From Chlorella sorokiniana (taxonomy: Eukaryota; Chlorophyta; Trebouxiophyceae; Chlorellales; Chlorellaceae), in the NCBI GenBank assembly GCA_025917655.1, contig CP084613.1, forward strand, positions 2,978,001 through 3,042,000: 64,000 nt of DNA. The letters are read 5' to 3'. The position numbers and the translations under genes are program-made. Shown piece by piece: positions 22,646-34,018 of this stretch (its first letter is position 1; each line of letters starts with the position of its first letter). The notes beneath the pieces were generated by a model that made no database searches, had not been told where the DNA came from, and saw only the letters and a list, made by a program, of their open reading frames with translations.

Positions 22646-25566
22646 TCAAGGGCCAGGCGCTGCTGAGGACTCCCCTTCGTTGTCCTCCTCTGCGTCGCTC
22701 GGGTCGCTGCTCAGCCTGCCTTCCAGCCGGCCGGGCTTGAGCGAGCGGCGGGAGCTGCTGGGCTTCCACACCACCAGCCTGCGTCGTGAGCCTTCGCCCA
22801 CGCTTTCATGCATCAGGCCCCAAGACTCTGCCATGAGATGCACCTGCAAGGCCCCAGTGAAAGGCACGATTAGTCCAGAAATGAGGTATCATTTGTGAAT
22901 GGCAGACCATGCACGTGAACGATTCTGGGCTGCCCACCTTCCAGCGTTCGTGCGCGCTCAGGCTTGAGGGGGAGCACGAGCTGGCGCTGGGAAGGGTCGG
23001 AGGCAAAGGCCTGCGGGGCAGCCAGAGCACTGCAGATGTTGCTGCCGGACAAGATGGAGGGAATTCAGAGCAAGCGGTGTGCGCATGCGCGCCTTGAACA
23101 GACGGCGAATCAGGAGGCGCATGTCCCGGTTCCAGCCAGGGGGCAGCCGCTCCTGCTGCTGGTGCCTGGATCCACATTATCATTGCCACCGCTGCTGGTT
23201 GGTGAAGAGCTCCTGAGTCCCCTGCGTGGCTCGGCCACCCCGCGATGCCGCCTGGCCACCGCTGCCTCACCCACCGTGTCCAACGGCTTTGCCAGGCGGC
23301 GATCGGTATACCTTTGCCTGCGCTCGCCTGATCTCTCCTGCTCCTGCTGGTGCTCTTCACCAGAGCGAACAGGCAGCCGGGTGCTGCTGCCACTGCTGCT
23401 CCCATGCCCCAGCCTGTTTAGTCCATCTGCCAGCGCTGCAGTGGTGTTGCCGCGGCCGCTGCCGAGTCCTGATGGGGTGGATGGCTCGCTGCCGGATCTT
23501 GAGCGGCAGCCAGGGCTGACGGGTGAGCAGAGGGACCGAGGAGAAAGTGATGGCTCCACCTCGAGGTATCGAAAGACAGGCTGCGCACGGTTGTCTGCAT
23601 CGGGCTGCACAGCGGCCGGCATGTCCTGCATGAACGCGGAGCTCTGTCAGATGGAAGCCACGAGGGGCGTGTGATCACCGTGTTGGCTGCCAGAGCAGCC
23701 AGCCAGCAGCACGCACCATATGACCGACATCTGGGGCACGCTGAAGCTGCCCCACCGCCTGCACTGCGCCTCTGCTGCTGGTGCGTCCGCCGTGCGCTGG
23801 CGCGGTGCAAGCAGGAGAGCGCCATCCGGTGACCACCAGCATCCAGTCGGCGCCACATGCAGCCGCGTGCACCGTGCGTCCCAGCAGGGCCTTGACCTGC
23901 CTCCCCACCGCCCGCTTGGCTGTGTCCCCATGGCCCAGGGAGCCAAACTTGCCTGCACAGCGTCGAAGCAGGCCATTGACAATGAGCACATGAGGGAGGG
24001 ACGCTGAAGGCCGCACGCCGCATGAGGCCAACCCACCAGCGCCAAAGGTGAACAGCCTGCCTTGGGCGTCGGTCATCGCAGCAAAGCGGCCACCGCACGA
24101 GGCAGCCAGGCTGGAGGCTCGCTGTGCCCACGGCAGCCGTGATGGGGTGGCCGACGCCTTGCTGCAGCCGCCGTGGCCAAGCTCACCTGAGAGCATCGCC
24201 CTGGCGTGCATTGCTCACTCAGAGAGCAGGGAAGGCCAGGAGGCAAGCAAGAAAGCAAAACTTGCGGGTAGATCGAGCGGGGGAAGTGGGCACGGGGCTT
24301 CACGCTCCTCAGCGCAGCGCACCTTGGCCCCCTGTCCCCACGAATACACATCGCCCTGCTGCGTTGCCGCATACGTTGTGCCGCGGCCGCATGCCACGAC
24401 AACCACGCCCTGCCCGGCTGCCGCCTCCCCAAAGCCGCCACCCCCTGCTGGTTAGTGCGCTGCAGGCCGTGCCAGCTGGCCGCCGGGCCCACATCTGTGA
24501 GGAGGTAGCAGCTGCCGCCCACTCGACCCACGCCGCACTGGCCGTGGGCGTTGCAGCCGCAGACCAGCAGCTCTCCGCACGATGTCACAGCGGCGGTGTT
24601 GTACCCGCCAGCGTCAGCTGCCACAACCGCTTCTCCGCCGGGCAGCGGCACAGCAGTGAACTCGTGCGAGAACAGCTGCACCACCGGCAGGCCTGCCGCG
24701 CCTGCTGCGTTGCTGCCGGCGGCGTACAGCTGGCCGGCGCGGGTGAGCAGCACCGAGTGCTCCTCGCCGCAGGCAGCTGCGCAGGGACGCCCCATGCCCG
24801 CAGCTGCCACAAAATCAACTGCTTCACGCGGGGTCGCCACCCAGGCAGCTGGCGAGGAGCTGCTACAACCCAGGCCCAGCTGGCCTGCACAGTTGCCGCC
24901 CCACACCCACACGGTGTGCCTATCTGTGGTGACCAGCACATGGCCGCCAGGCCTGCCGGCACCTGCAAAGCCAGGGAATGCTCAGCAGCTTGCGCTGTGA
25001 GGCCAACCCCACGCAGGAGCGGCTTCAAAGGAGGCAGGCTCTCACCTCGCCAGCAGCCCCCTGCGGCTGCTGCCACCGCGGCTCCGCAGGGCGGGCGCCA
25101 CAGCCCAGCCCAGCCCAGCGCGCCCCGCTGCTGCCACTGCTCTGATGCGGCACCAGGCCCTGGCGCTGCAGCTGCCAGGCAGCGGGTGTCCAGCACGCAT
25201 CCGTTCCAGGTCAGCAGCACTGCAAAGTCGGCCCCAGCAGCCACCGAGCGGACGCTGAGCCGGGGTGACACTGTGTGGAGTGGCTCACTGTGAAGTGGTT
25301 CAACGACGCCTGCATCCATACTGCTGCCAGCATGGCTACAAATCATGTGCGCTGCAAGGCCGCATGGCAGCTCCAGCAGTTCCGGCGATGTGAACCGTGC
25401 CATGCTAGCCTGGCTCCCTGCTGAGATGCCCCGCAGGAAGTTGTGGCCTGCCAAAAACAGCTGGCAGGTCCGTGCAGCAATCAATATGCTCCGTGCGTCT
25501 TGCACCTCTTCAGCGGCATGATAAACAAATCTGTGCATGAACCAATCAACGACAAGCCGTGGGCTC
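22646..25566 (-). CDS. RCC1-repeat protein
   Basis: Beta-propeller protein of the RCC1 superfamily (which includes Ran GEF, UVR8-like and many other members); the partner is unknown. The likely start at 25566 gives MSPRLVVDWFMHRFVYHA, then a helical N-terminal region. RCC1 blades are recognisable as VAAGADFAVLLTWNGCVLD, HTVWVWGGNCAGQLGLG, CGEEHSVLLTRAGQLYAAGS, GYNTAAVTSCGELLVCGCNA followed by HGQCGVG, VACGRGTTYAATQQGDVYSW, AAMTDAQGRLFTFGAGG, KFGSLGHGDTAK, and AACGADWMLVVTG. The C-terminal ~250 residues are Ser/Arg-rich and look disordered (PSTPSGLGSGRGNTT; RLEGRLSSDPSDAEEDNEGE), ending at 22646. At least eight exons. UVR8-type Trp residues were not seen, so I do not call it UVR8. It is divergent from the FAM241-type gene. 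Confidence 0.75.
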
Positions 25567-25929
25567 ATTATTCCAGTGAATGCACCCTCTGCCTTCCAGA
25601 CGTCAACCTCCAAGCCGCCCACTCACCCATACTCCCTGCAGAGCGCTGTTTGCCGGTGCAGGCCACTAGGGTGCTTGAGCACCAAGTTCCAGAACTTGCA
25701 AACGGAATGACAGCGAGCCAGGTCTGTCGAGGCCAGGTGACAGAAGAGGAGAGAGACCACGTCTCGCTCCGAGCTCCAATTAGCGTCCGCCATGAATGGC
25801 TTTCATCACTGTCGATGCAAAAGGATCAACAAGGGACAACAGGGATCCGGAAAACCCTAGACGACGTGGTTAGCATGACTAGTTTGGGAGACCACACGTG
25901 TTGTTCTTGATTTACTTTAGAATATCAAC

Positions 25930-26761
25930 ATGGTGCGCATTGTAGATGGCGAGGTCGTGCGCGGTGAGGAACTTGTCGGGATGTCAGAGTTGCAGTCGTT
26001 TAGCTTGCAGACGGAATGATTGTTATGCAGATGACGACCCCCGCCTGACGGGTGCACGCTCGCAAGGGCGTTCTGCCCCTGCTGGTGGAGGAAGGGCCGC
26101 CACCGCCAGCACGGCCACGGGAAGACCCACTCACCCTGCACGGCCTCAAGGCTTTGACTTCTCTGCGCCACCTCTACAGTGAGACATTAGCATTCCATCT
26201 GCACTGCGTCTTGCAAAAATGCTGTGTTCCGAACAGCCCATGGGGCAACTAAGGCTACGAAGTTGAGCCCTGCTTGCTTTGATGTGCCACAGGCTGGAGC
26301 CAGATAACAGCGGCGCCAACATTGCCAATCTGCCCAGCCTGGTTGTGTTTGGAGCGCTTGTCCGCCCGCAGCATGCTCTCATGCTGGCAGCAGCAGTTGT
26401 CATGTTTGGTTGGCGGGGGCTGCTAGTTGGTGGCATCTTGTGTAAGCGCCGCCTGCCTTGCACCTGCTTGGGGGGCATCTGTCTGTTCGCAGTCCCCCAC
26501 TCCTGCACTGCTGTTTCTGATCTGGACCCCCCTCCCCGTGCCCCAGTCTATGTATACATGGCCAATCAGCGGCAGGACGCAGCTCAGGTCCAGGCTGACC
26601 AAGGGCAGCGCATGGCCGCTGTCCAGGGCTACTTCAACCAGATGCTGGGTCAGGCGCCGCTGGGACGTGGCGGCTCCAGGGCGGGGCGCGCCTCCACCAC
26701 CAGCTCGGCAAGCGCCATCAGACCCCTGGGCGGCAAGGGGCCGGCCACACAAGCTGTCTGA
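25930..26761 (+). CDS. FAM241-family single-pass membrane protein
   Basis: Small membrane protein of the FAM241 (C10orf35/C4orf32) type; the molecular role is unknown even in animals. Four exons join exactly in phase: 25930-25963, 26031-26178, 26293-26441 and 26547-26761. The N-terminus MVRIVDGEVVR|DDDPRLTG is the diagnostic family block (animal FAM241B begins MVRIL-NGEIVQDDDPR). A flexible region follows, then one transmembrane segment (ALMLAAAVVMFGWRGLLVGG) near residues 90-110 with the conserved G-x-R/W-GLL feature, and a cytosolic tail VYMANQRQDAAQVQADQ. The stop is at 26759-26761. No frame break. It is divergent from the RCC1-repeat gene with 363 bp between start codons. The call rests on the N-terminal motif plus the position of the transmembrane helix. 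Confidence 0.8.
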
Positions 26762-27715
26762 CAGCTGATTACGCTTCGAAGTTGCAATTTATAGGCACGG
26801 AAATGGCCAGGGTACGGCCCGCTGTAACCCACGTCAGGGCGGTACACTGACAGCCCTTCTGCTCGGCCGAGGGGCGGCTTCAACCTCCTTTGTTCGCTCC
26901 TGTGTCTCTCTCAGTGGCTCAAAGAAGCCTGCAGATGATCAGACTCCTTCAGCCGAGTCCTTTTGGAACACGGCTTCTGATCTAGGCACAAGCATGAAAA
27001 CTGGTTCAACTGCATTCAGGTGAGCATTGCCTAACTTCTTGGAGCGCCGACAAGTCGGACAGCCTCAGTCCATCCTCCTGTGCATTGCCTGAGTTTGTTT
27101 CTGTGCGCCCCTCTTGTAGCGTTTCATTCTCTGGAGAGCCTGCCAAGCTTCTACGCACTCCTGGCGGCTGCAGGCCTGAAGGTGTTGCGGAAATTGAGTG
27201 GTCTAATGGCCTAATGCTGGTCTGCTGGCCTAATGGCAGATAGGCTCTTCCACTCAGCAGTGGTCCCGCCCCTCCTCAACTCCCGCAGTACCCTGCCAGC
27301 GCGTCCCTTGCCGGCGCGGTGTTCCTCCTGGGTAGACTGGCCTAGTTCAGGGGATAGGCAAGCGGGGACCCAAAGAAACGGAGGGTGGACAGCTTCAGTT
27401 ACTTTGGGACCCACCCTGGCGTTGCTCGGCATGGTGCTGCGCTGGTCATCCGAGCTGCTGGCACAGGCTCTGTGAGATTCATGACAGTAGTTCGGCTGCA
27501 TGGCATCGATGATGTGCCTTCGCCTTTATGTAAGACCAGCACTTGAGTGTGTATTGACTGAAACGCTGTGAGAGGAGTAGACCTGCATGATCTGGCCTAC
27601 ATCCCCGCACCAAGTTTGAACTGGTCGTCGACACGTCAGCGGGCCAAAATGACTTGTTGGGTGTGTCCGACATTGCCTGCTGCCGTGCACCATGGTGCTG
27701 AAATGCTTGTAAAGT
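26762..27715. other. Intergenic, no supported gene
   Basis: About 950 bp between two plus-strand genes. Local AT-rich patches (26760-27200) look like 3'UTR and promoter sequence. Several acceptor-like CAG sites are present, but no exon has matching coding character on either strand. An unspliced upstream exon of the following gene or a non-coding transcript cannot be excluded. Confidence 0.4.
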
Positions 27716-30700
27716 ATGAAACAAACTCTCGAGGACAGTATGGAGGAACAGCTGCAGGATGTGTGCAGCCGCATCAATCAGCTGCAGGTGCAGCGTGGCC
27801 TTCCCCTCTTCTCTGCACTGTGCATTTGTATGATGATAATGTGACGCTTGCGAAATGCTTCTGATCACCCAACCTCTCAGCAGTCTCGTTGTTTGCTTGT
27901 TTGGGTGTCTCTTGCAGGCCGCTAGCGTTCCATCGGCGCTGCATGGCCTTCTGCAGCAGGCCCAGAGTCTGCTGAAGCCACCAAGTCGCAACGCACGAGG
28001 CACCGGTGCAGGTCCAACAGGCTCCGCCGCCAGCCGTCGCTCCCTAGTGGTGGGCATCCTGGCCTTGTTGGAACATGCAGCATTGCTGGCTACGCGGCAT
28101 CGGGACGTCAAGTTGCTGAAGGTGACAGGTTAACGGCGGCGTAGGACAATTACGCAGCATGCCCCCAGAAGCGGAGTGGCTGGCCAGCGTCCTGATTGTC
28201 CTGGCATTCACCGCTGCCGCCGGCACATGCTTGCCTGCAGGATGCCCGGACGCTGCTGCTGTCCGCCTTCCAGCAGCACAGCTGGCTGTGGGAGCTGCTA
28301 CTGCGCAAGCACTTGGCGGACCTGCTGCAGCACCCAGCCGCGGCGCAGGTGTTTGCCGAGGCGGTGGCGCGCCTGCCGCCCGCCACCCAGGCGCGAGCGT
28401 ACTCGGTGTGGCGCCAGCAGCTGCTGCGCTGCCACCAGGCCGGCAGCCCGCTGCGCGTGCCGCGCGGTCTGCAGCAGGTGTTGCTGGACCAGCTGTTGCT
28501 CTGCTTCCATGCCAGCAAGGTCAGCCTGCCGGCGCTGGGGGCAGCGATGCCTGCGGAGAGGACGCGGCGGGGCCGGAGGGGCAGCCCACAGACGTGCGGG
28601 TCATGCTGCGGCAGCAGCTGCCAGCCCTGTTGCACCTGCTGCTGGCGGTGACGTGCAGCGAGGGCGCTGCGGGCGGCAGCCAGCCGGTGGAGGCGCGGCT
28701 CAGCCAGCAGCAAGCTGGGCTGAGCGGCGAGCGCGCGTCTGGCAACGCGGGGCCGCACCCTGCATCAGCAGCAAGCAGTCGGCGGCCAGCGGGCAGCGGC
28801 CACCCCGCAGCAGCGGCTGGAAGCCCTTGCGCAGCAGGAGCAGCAGGAGGAAAGCACCCCAGGAGCGCCCTGCCCACAGGCGCGCGGTGAGCCCAGCAGC
28901 AGCGACGCCGCCTGCGCCGTGCGCGACGCGGTGCTGCGCCATGCCGTGCTGCTGGTCAGCCGGCTCAGCGACCCCGAGGCCCTGCACGCCATGCTGGCGC
29001 TGCGGCGCCAGGGGGGCCCCCAGTGCGGCAGTGCCGGCGGCGGCAGCGACAGCGAGGCGGAGGAGGCAGGGCGGCCGCAGGCGGGTGGGCTCAGCCGCCG
29101 CGACGCGAGCAGGGTGCAGGCGGCGCGGGCCCTCATCGAGGTGTGCCTGGATGGCATGCTGGCCCTGCCGCCGCTGTCGCACGCGGTCCACCGCCAGCTG
29201 CACAGCAAGGGCAGCAGCACGGGCGGTGTGGATGCACCCCGCTGCGGCGCCGCCAGCACGAGCGGCGCTGCTGCAGCGGGCGCGGTTGGCGAGGCGGCTG
29301 GAGGGGACGTGGGGGCGGCAGGCGGCGAGCAGGCGGCGGCAGCGGCTTTGGAAGCGGAGGACGAGTTGCGGCACACTGCAGGGCTGCTGCTGGGCATGCA
29401 CCGGGAGCTGAGCCGGCTGCTGGCGGAGGAGGGGGCTGCCGGAGGGGAGGGCGGCGGTCGGACGCAGCAGGCGCAGCGCATGTCGCTGCCCGCCTGCCGC
29501 CGCCTGCTGCACACGCTGGCCGCAGTGCAGCGGGCCGAGGCGCCAGCGGCAGACCCCGCCCCGTCCCTCCCGCCAGCAGCCTGCCAGCTGAGGGCAACGG
29601 CGGCAGCGGCGATGGACCCGCCCGCCGGCGATCGCTTGCGCAGGAAGCGGCGCTGGCCGCGCGGGTGCCGCCCTCCCAGCCCGCTCTGTTGCTGGTGCCG
29701 CCTCAGCTGGCAGCTCAGGGGCTGGAGCTGGTGCGGCAGGCGGTGGCTGCCAGCACCTCGGGGGCTGGCTCGGTGGGCCTAGGGGATGCCAGCTGGCACG
29801 CTAACGTGGCGCAGGTCGTGGCCGCCATCTACCTGGCCTGTTACCGAGCCATGTGGGGCGCCCGCGTGCTGCAGTCGGCAGAGGCCTACCAGCAGCTGCT
29901 GTGCGCTGCGCGGCTGCGCATGCTGCTGCGCGCTGGGGCTGGCAGCGCTGCTGGCGCTGGCGAGGCTGGGGTGGACGAGGAGGCGGCGGCCGAGGCGGCG
30001 CTGCTGGCACGCAACACGCTGGGCAGCCGGCGGCGGCGGGCGCACAGCGCAGCGCACGAGCCGGCAGGGCTGGTGGGGGCGCCGCTGGGACGGCAGGCGG
30101 CGGCGCAGCGGCAGGGCACGCGGCGAAGCGTGCCAAGCGAGCCGCAGACGGCGGCAGCGCCCAGGAGGTGGCGCAGCTGCTGCAGCTGTTCCAACCCCGC
30201 GCCTGCGGAGGAGGAGCAGCAGCAAGCGAGGCGGAAGCGCATCGTGCCGATACCTGTGGCGCGGGAGGCGGAGCCGCCGGCGGCAGCGCGGGCACCACAT
30301 GTGCGCCAGCTCAGCACACAACAGCCCCTGCCCAGCCCAGCAGCAGCGGCGGCAGCCGGCAGCCTGCAGCTGGCCAGCAGCGAGGCTGCCGACGCGCAGG
30401 CGCAGGCATTGGCCAGCAGCAGCGCGGTGACGCCGGCAGCAGCGGCGGAGTGGAGTGCGGGGCCGAGCCGGGTGTCCGGCAGGAGCGGGACCACCAGCGT
30501 TTTGTGCTGAGCAGGGCCTCCGCGCTGACGGGTGCGCCCAGCTGGCACCAGCTGGCTGCCTGCACAGCGCTCCGCAGCGCTGCTCTTGCCGCCGCCGCGC
30601 GCCCCCGCCGCTCGCAGCACCTGCCCCTGGCCATCCCTGCCCGCTGAGCGTCCCGTCGCTGCTGCCCATCCGCCTGCGCAGAGGAGGAGCAGGAGGAGGT

Positions 30701-33694
30701 CTGGGCTGCTTACATCGCAGACAAGGAGTTTCTGGCGGAGATGCTGGGGGTGGGCGGCGCCCCTGGGGGTTGGCTATTAGGGAAGCCGGCGGGGCCTTGC
30801 GCTGCTGCTTTTACTAATGCTGCGCAGCTTGGGGGTGGACGCCGCGGGTCGGTTGTGGCGCCGTATCTCGCCTTCCTGCCCTCATGCTTGCTGTCCCATC
30901 TGCCCTCAGCGAGGGCCCCTTTCCCACGCATCACACCGCCTCCTCACCCACTTACCGGCAAAACCCTGCCCACCCCCCTTCTGCCACCCCTCCAACCCCC
31001 TCCAGGACGCCGGCTACCAGGCCTGGTACGACGAGGCGGCGCACCCGCTGCGCAGGCAGCAGGCGCGGGCGGGCGGCCTGGAGGCAGCGTGGGCAGCGGT
31101 GCTGGGGGCCCCTCCGCCGGCAGCCTAGTGCAGCGCCAGCTGCCCCGCACCCTGCTGCAGGCCACCAGTGCGATGCCCTGGGATGCCGCCGCCGCAGCCT
31201 GCCTGCAACTGCTGCGCCTGCTGCTGCGCGGCGCCGGCTTGGCGGCCGGCGGCGCACCTGCGGAGCAACTGGCGGCGCGCCAGGCGCTGCTGCGCCACGC
31301 GTTTGACGCCCAGCTGCGCCGCGATGGCGCCAAGGCCGCCACCAACGCCCTGCTGGGCTTGTCAGGTCGGCGACGGCTGGGGCTGCTGCGGCTGCCCAGA
31401 AGCGTGGGGCGCCGATCGCAGCAGCACAGACGCTTTTGCCGGCTGCCCCCCTCAGGGATGCCTCGCCGCCATCAGCGTACCCCCCCCCACCCCCCCCCAC
31501 ACCACACTCGCATCCCTGCAGGCCAGGCCCAGGTGCTGACAGCCATGAGGACGGCGGCGGCGGCCCCCGCGGGCGGCGCGATGGTGGCGCTGGCGGCGCA
31601 CCTGCTGGGCCTGGTGCGGGGGAGCGCTCGCTGGCGGAGCTGCCCCTGTTTGGCGGCACGCTGCTGGACGGCAGGCAGGGTGAGCGGCGCACACCCGCCA
31701 AAATTCCCCCGCTGCACGTGCCGCGCCGAGCCGCGCAGTGGTGGCGTGCTGTATACTTGATGACGTCCGCCCTCCTGCGCTGCCCCCGCAGAGCGTCAGG
31801 CGCTGGGGCGGCAGTGGGTGCCGGGGGCGCCCGCCTGACGGCGCCGCCGCTGCTGGATGCGTACTGCCGCCTGTTGGCGCTGCTGCTGCCCGACGCGCAG
31901 GCTGAGCTGGCGGCAGACCCCTGTACGGCTCGGGTGCGCCTGGGGGGGGGGGGAGGGGCGGGAGGGGCGTGCAGCAGCTGCAGCCCAGCAGCTTCATGAG
32001 CTGGCAGCCAGCTCGGCAGGCCTGGCCAGCCTTCACCCTGCCGACTGCTCAGCGCCCCCCTCCCCCCGCCCCCAGCTGCAGGCAAGCCTCTCCCGGAGAG
32101 CCAGCAGCGGGTGCTGCCCATCAGCCTGGCGGCTGCCCTGGCCACGCGCATGCTGCTGCTGCCGCCCCCACGCAGCACATGCTGGCCCCGGGCTGCCCCC
32201 GCCTGCTGCGCCTGGCGGTGGAGGGCGGCGGCGGCACGCACGCGGCGGCGCAGCTGGCGGCGCTGCTGTGGATGCTGGCGCGCGGCGGCGGCGCCGCCGC
32301 CCCCGCCGGCCTGGTGCGCCTGCCGCCCCGCCGCCCCGCCTGGCTGGAGGGGGAGGCGCTGCTGGTGGAAGGGATGCGCGGCGACGCCGGCTGCGGCAAC
32401 GTGCTGCTGCTGGGCCCGCCCCGCCAGGTGGCAGCGGCCGCCGCCGCGGAGCTGCTGCGCCAGCTGCGCCGCCACGTGGGCCCGCTGGGTGCGGCGGGCG
32501 GCGAAGAGGCGGCCGAGGGCCTGGCCCCGGTGGCTGACGCCTGCCACGCCGCCATCCAGCTGCTGCTGGAGGAGCGGCAGCGGCGTGCCATGCGCGGCAG
32601 CGGCGCCGCCGACTCCGGCAGCGACGACGACGAGGAGGGGGAGGCGGCGCCCCTGCCCCTGCTGCTCGGCCAGCCAGCCGCCGTGGAGGAGCTGGGCGGC
32701 CTGGCGGCGGAGCTGTGCCAGGCTGGCACTGCGGCGGGAGCCGCCGTGGCAGCCGCGCTGAGCGCTGCGCTGGGTGCTGCCGCGGAGGACGCCCCAGGCG
32801 GCGAGGGCGGCGACCCAGCGCCCGCTGCCGCGGCTGCCGCCCTGTTGGCGGTGAGCAACCAGTTTCTGGAGGCTGCCGACCGCCTGCTGGGGTGCGGCTG
32901 CCTGGCGGCGGGCGCAGCGCAGCGGCTGGACGGCGCCTGCCAGCAGCTGGAGGGGGCACTGCGCCAGGTGCAGCGCCTGTGCCTGCGCCTGCCGCGCAGC
33001 CACCCGCTGCTGGCTGCGGTGGGGGCAGCCATGGAGGCAGCGCCTGCGCTGTGGCAGCCAGACAGCGAGGAGGCCGGCGGCGGCAGCGACGACGACGCCA
33101 GCAGCGACGACGGGGGGCAGCGGGCAGCGCGCAGCGCCGCCAACCGCGCCAAAGGCAGCCGGCGTCGGCAGCCCGCTGGCGGCAGCCGGGCGGCGGCGGA
33201 GGGTCGGCAGCCGCCGCGCGGTCGGCGGCGCCTGGCCGACGTGCGCAACCCGGCTCTGCGTGCCATGCTGGCGGAGGAGGGGTGCGGTGCTGAGCTGGAG
33301 GCGGAGGATTTGTCTGACCTGGAGGACTTCATTGTGTGCAACCCGGGTGAGGGGCGGGGTGCAGGGCGGCTGCAGGGCGCAGGCCGGCAGCCCCGCTGCG
33401 CGGTGCGGCGGACAGCATGCAGCAAGGCCACCCCCCACGCGTCACCGCAGCGGGGCCCCCACACTCGCTCCCTGCACCCGCCCAGGCCGCGACTACGAAG
33501 CCTTCTTCCGCCAACACTTCTGGCAGGCGCGCGGCAGCGACGGCGAGGAAGGAGATGAGGAGGCCGGGCAGGGTGGCGGGGGCGCGGCAACGGCCGCCCC
33601 GCGTCACCCGGGGCAGCAGGCTGCCCGGCTGCGGCAGGGCGCGCCTGGCAGGAAGGGAAGCAGCGGCCAGTCCGGCAGCCGAGGCGGGCAGTGA
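27716..33694 (+). CDS. Large unrecognised Ala/Leu-rich helical protein with acidic C-terminal motif
   Basis: I do not recognise the family. The start MKQTLEDSMEEQLQDVCSRI (27716-27787) joins in phase to 27918 (AASVPSALHGLLQQAQSLLK), then to 28241 (DARTLLLSAFQQHSWLWELL). The bulk is long Ala/Leu-rich amphipathic helices, HEAT/ARM-like in texture (RDAVLRHAVLLVSRLSDPEA; ANVAQVVAAIYLACYRAMWG; LLDAYCRLLALLLPDAQAEL), with Ser/Gly/Asp-rich linkers. The most conserved-looking part is the end: RRLADVRNPALRAMLAEE, AEDLSDLEDFIVCNPG, then, after an intron, RDYEAFFRQHFW and a basic tail (stop 33692-33694). The acidic/aromatic DLSDLEDFIV looks like a histone-chaperone or protein-interaction motif, but that is inference. 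One-base frame breaks occur at about 29554-29562 and at 30075-30079. There are many more exons than I can place exactly. Confidence 0.6.
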
Positions 33695-34018
33695 AGCCTG
33701 TGTGCACCAGGATGCAGTGCGGCGCTGCCTGTTGCAAGATGAGCAGGAGGGTTACAGCTGCACGTCGAGTGGTGCTGCAAAGAGCGGCTGAGGGGGCGGC
33801 GCATGTCTACAGGCAGATAGATGTGAGTGGGGTTTGCGGCCTCGCGGCCCTGCCGCAGCGGGCGGATGGCATGCAGGCAGGCGCGCGTCAGCTGCCGTCA
33901 GGCTTCAGGTGGCGGGTGGGTGAGGCTGGGTGCGCCTCACAGTCGAGAGTGTGTGTGGCGAGTATGTGTGTGGGGGCGGGACGCCGCTGGGTGTGGCTCG
34001 CCAGCCGCGCGCCTCGCA

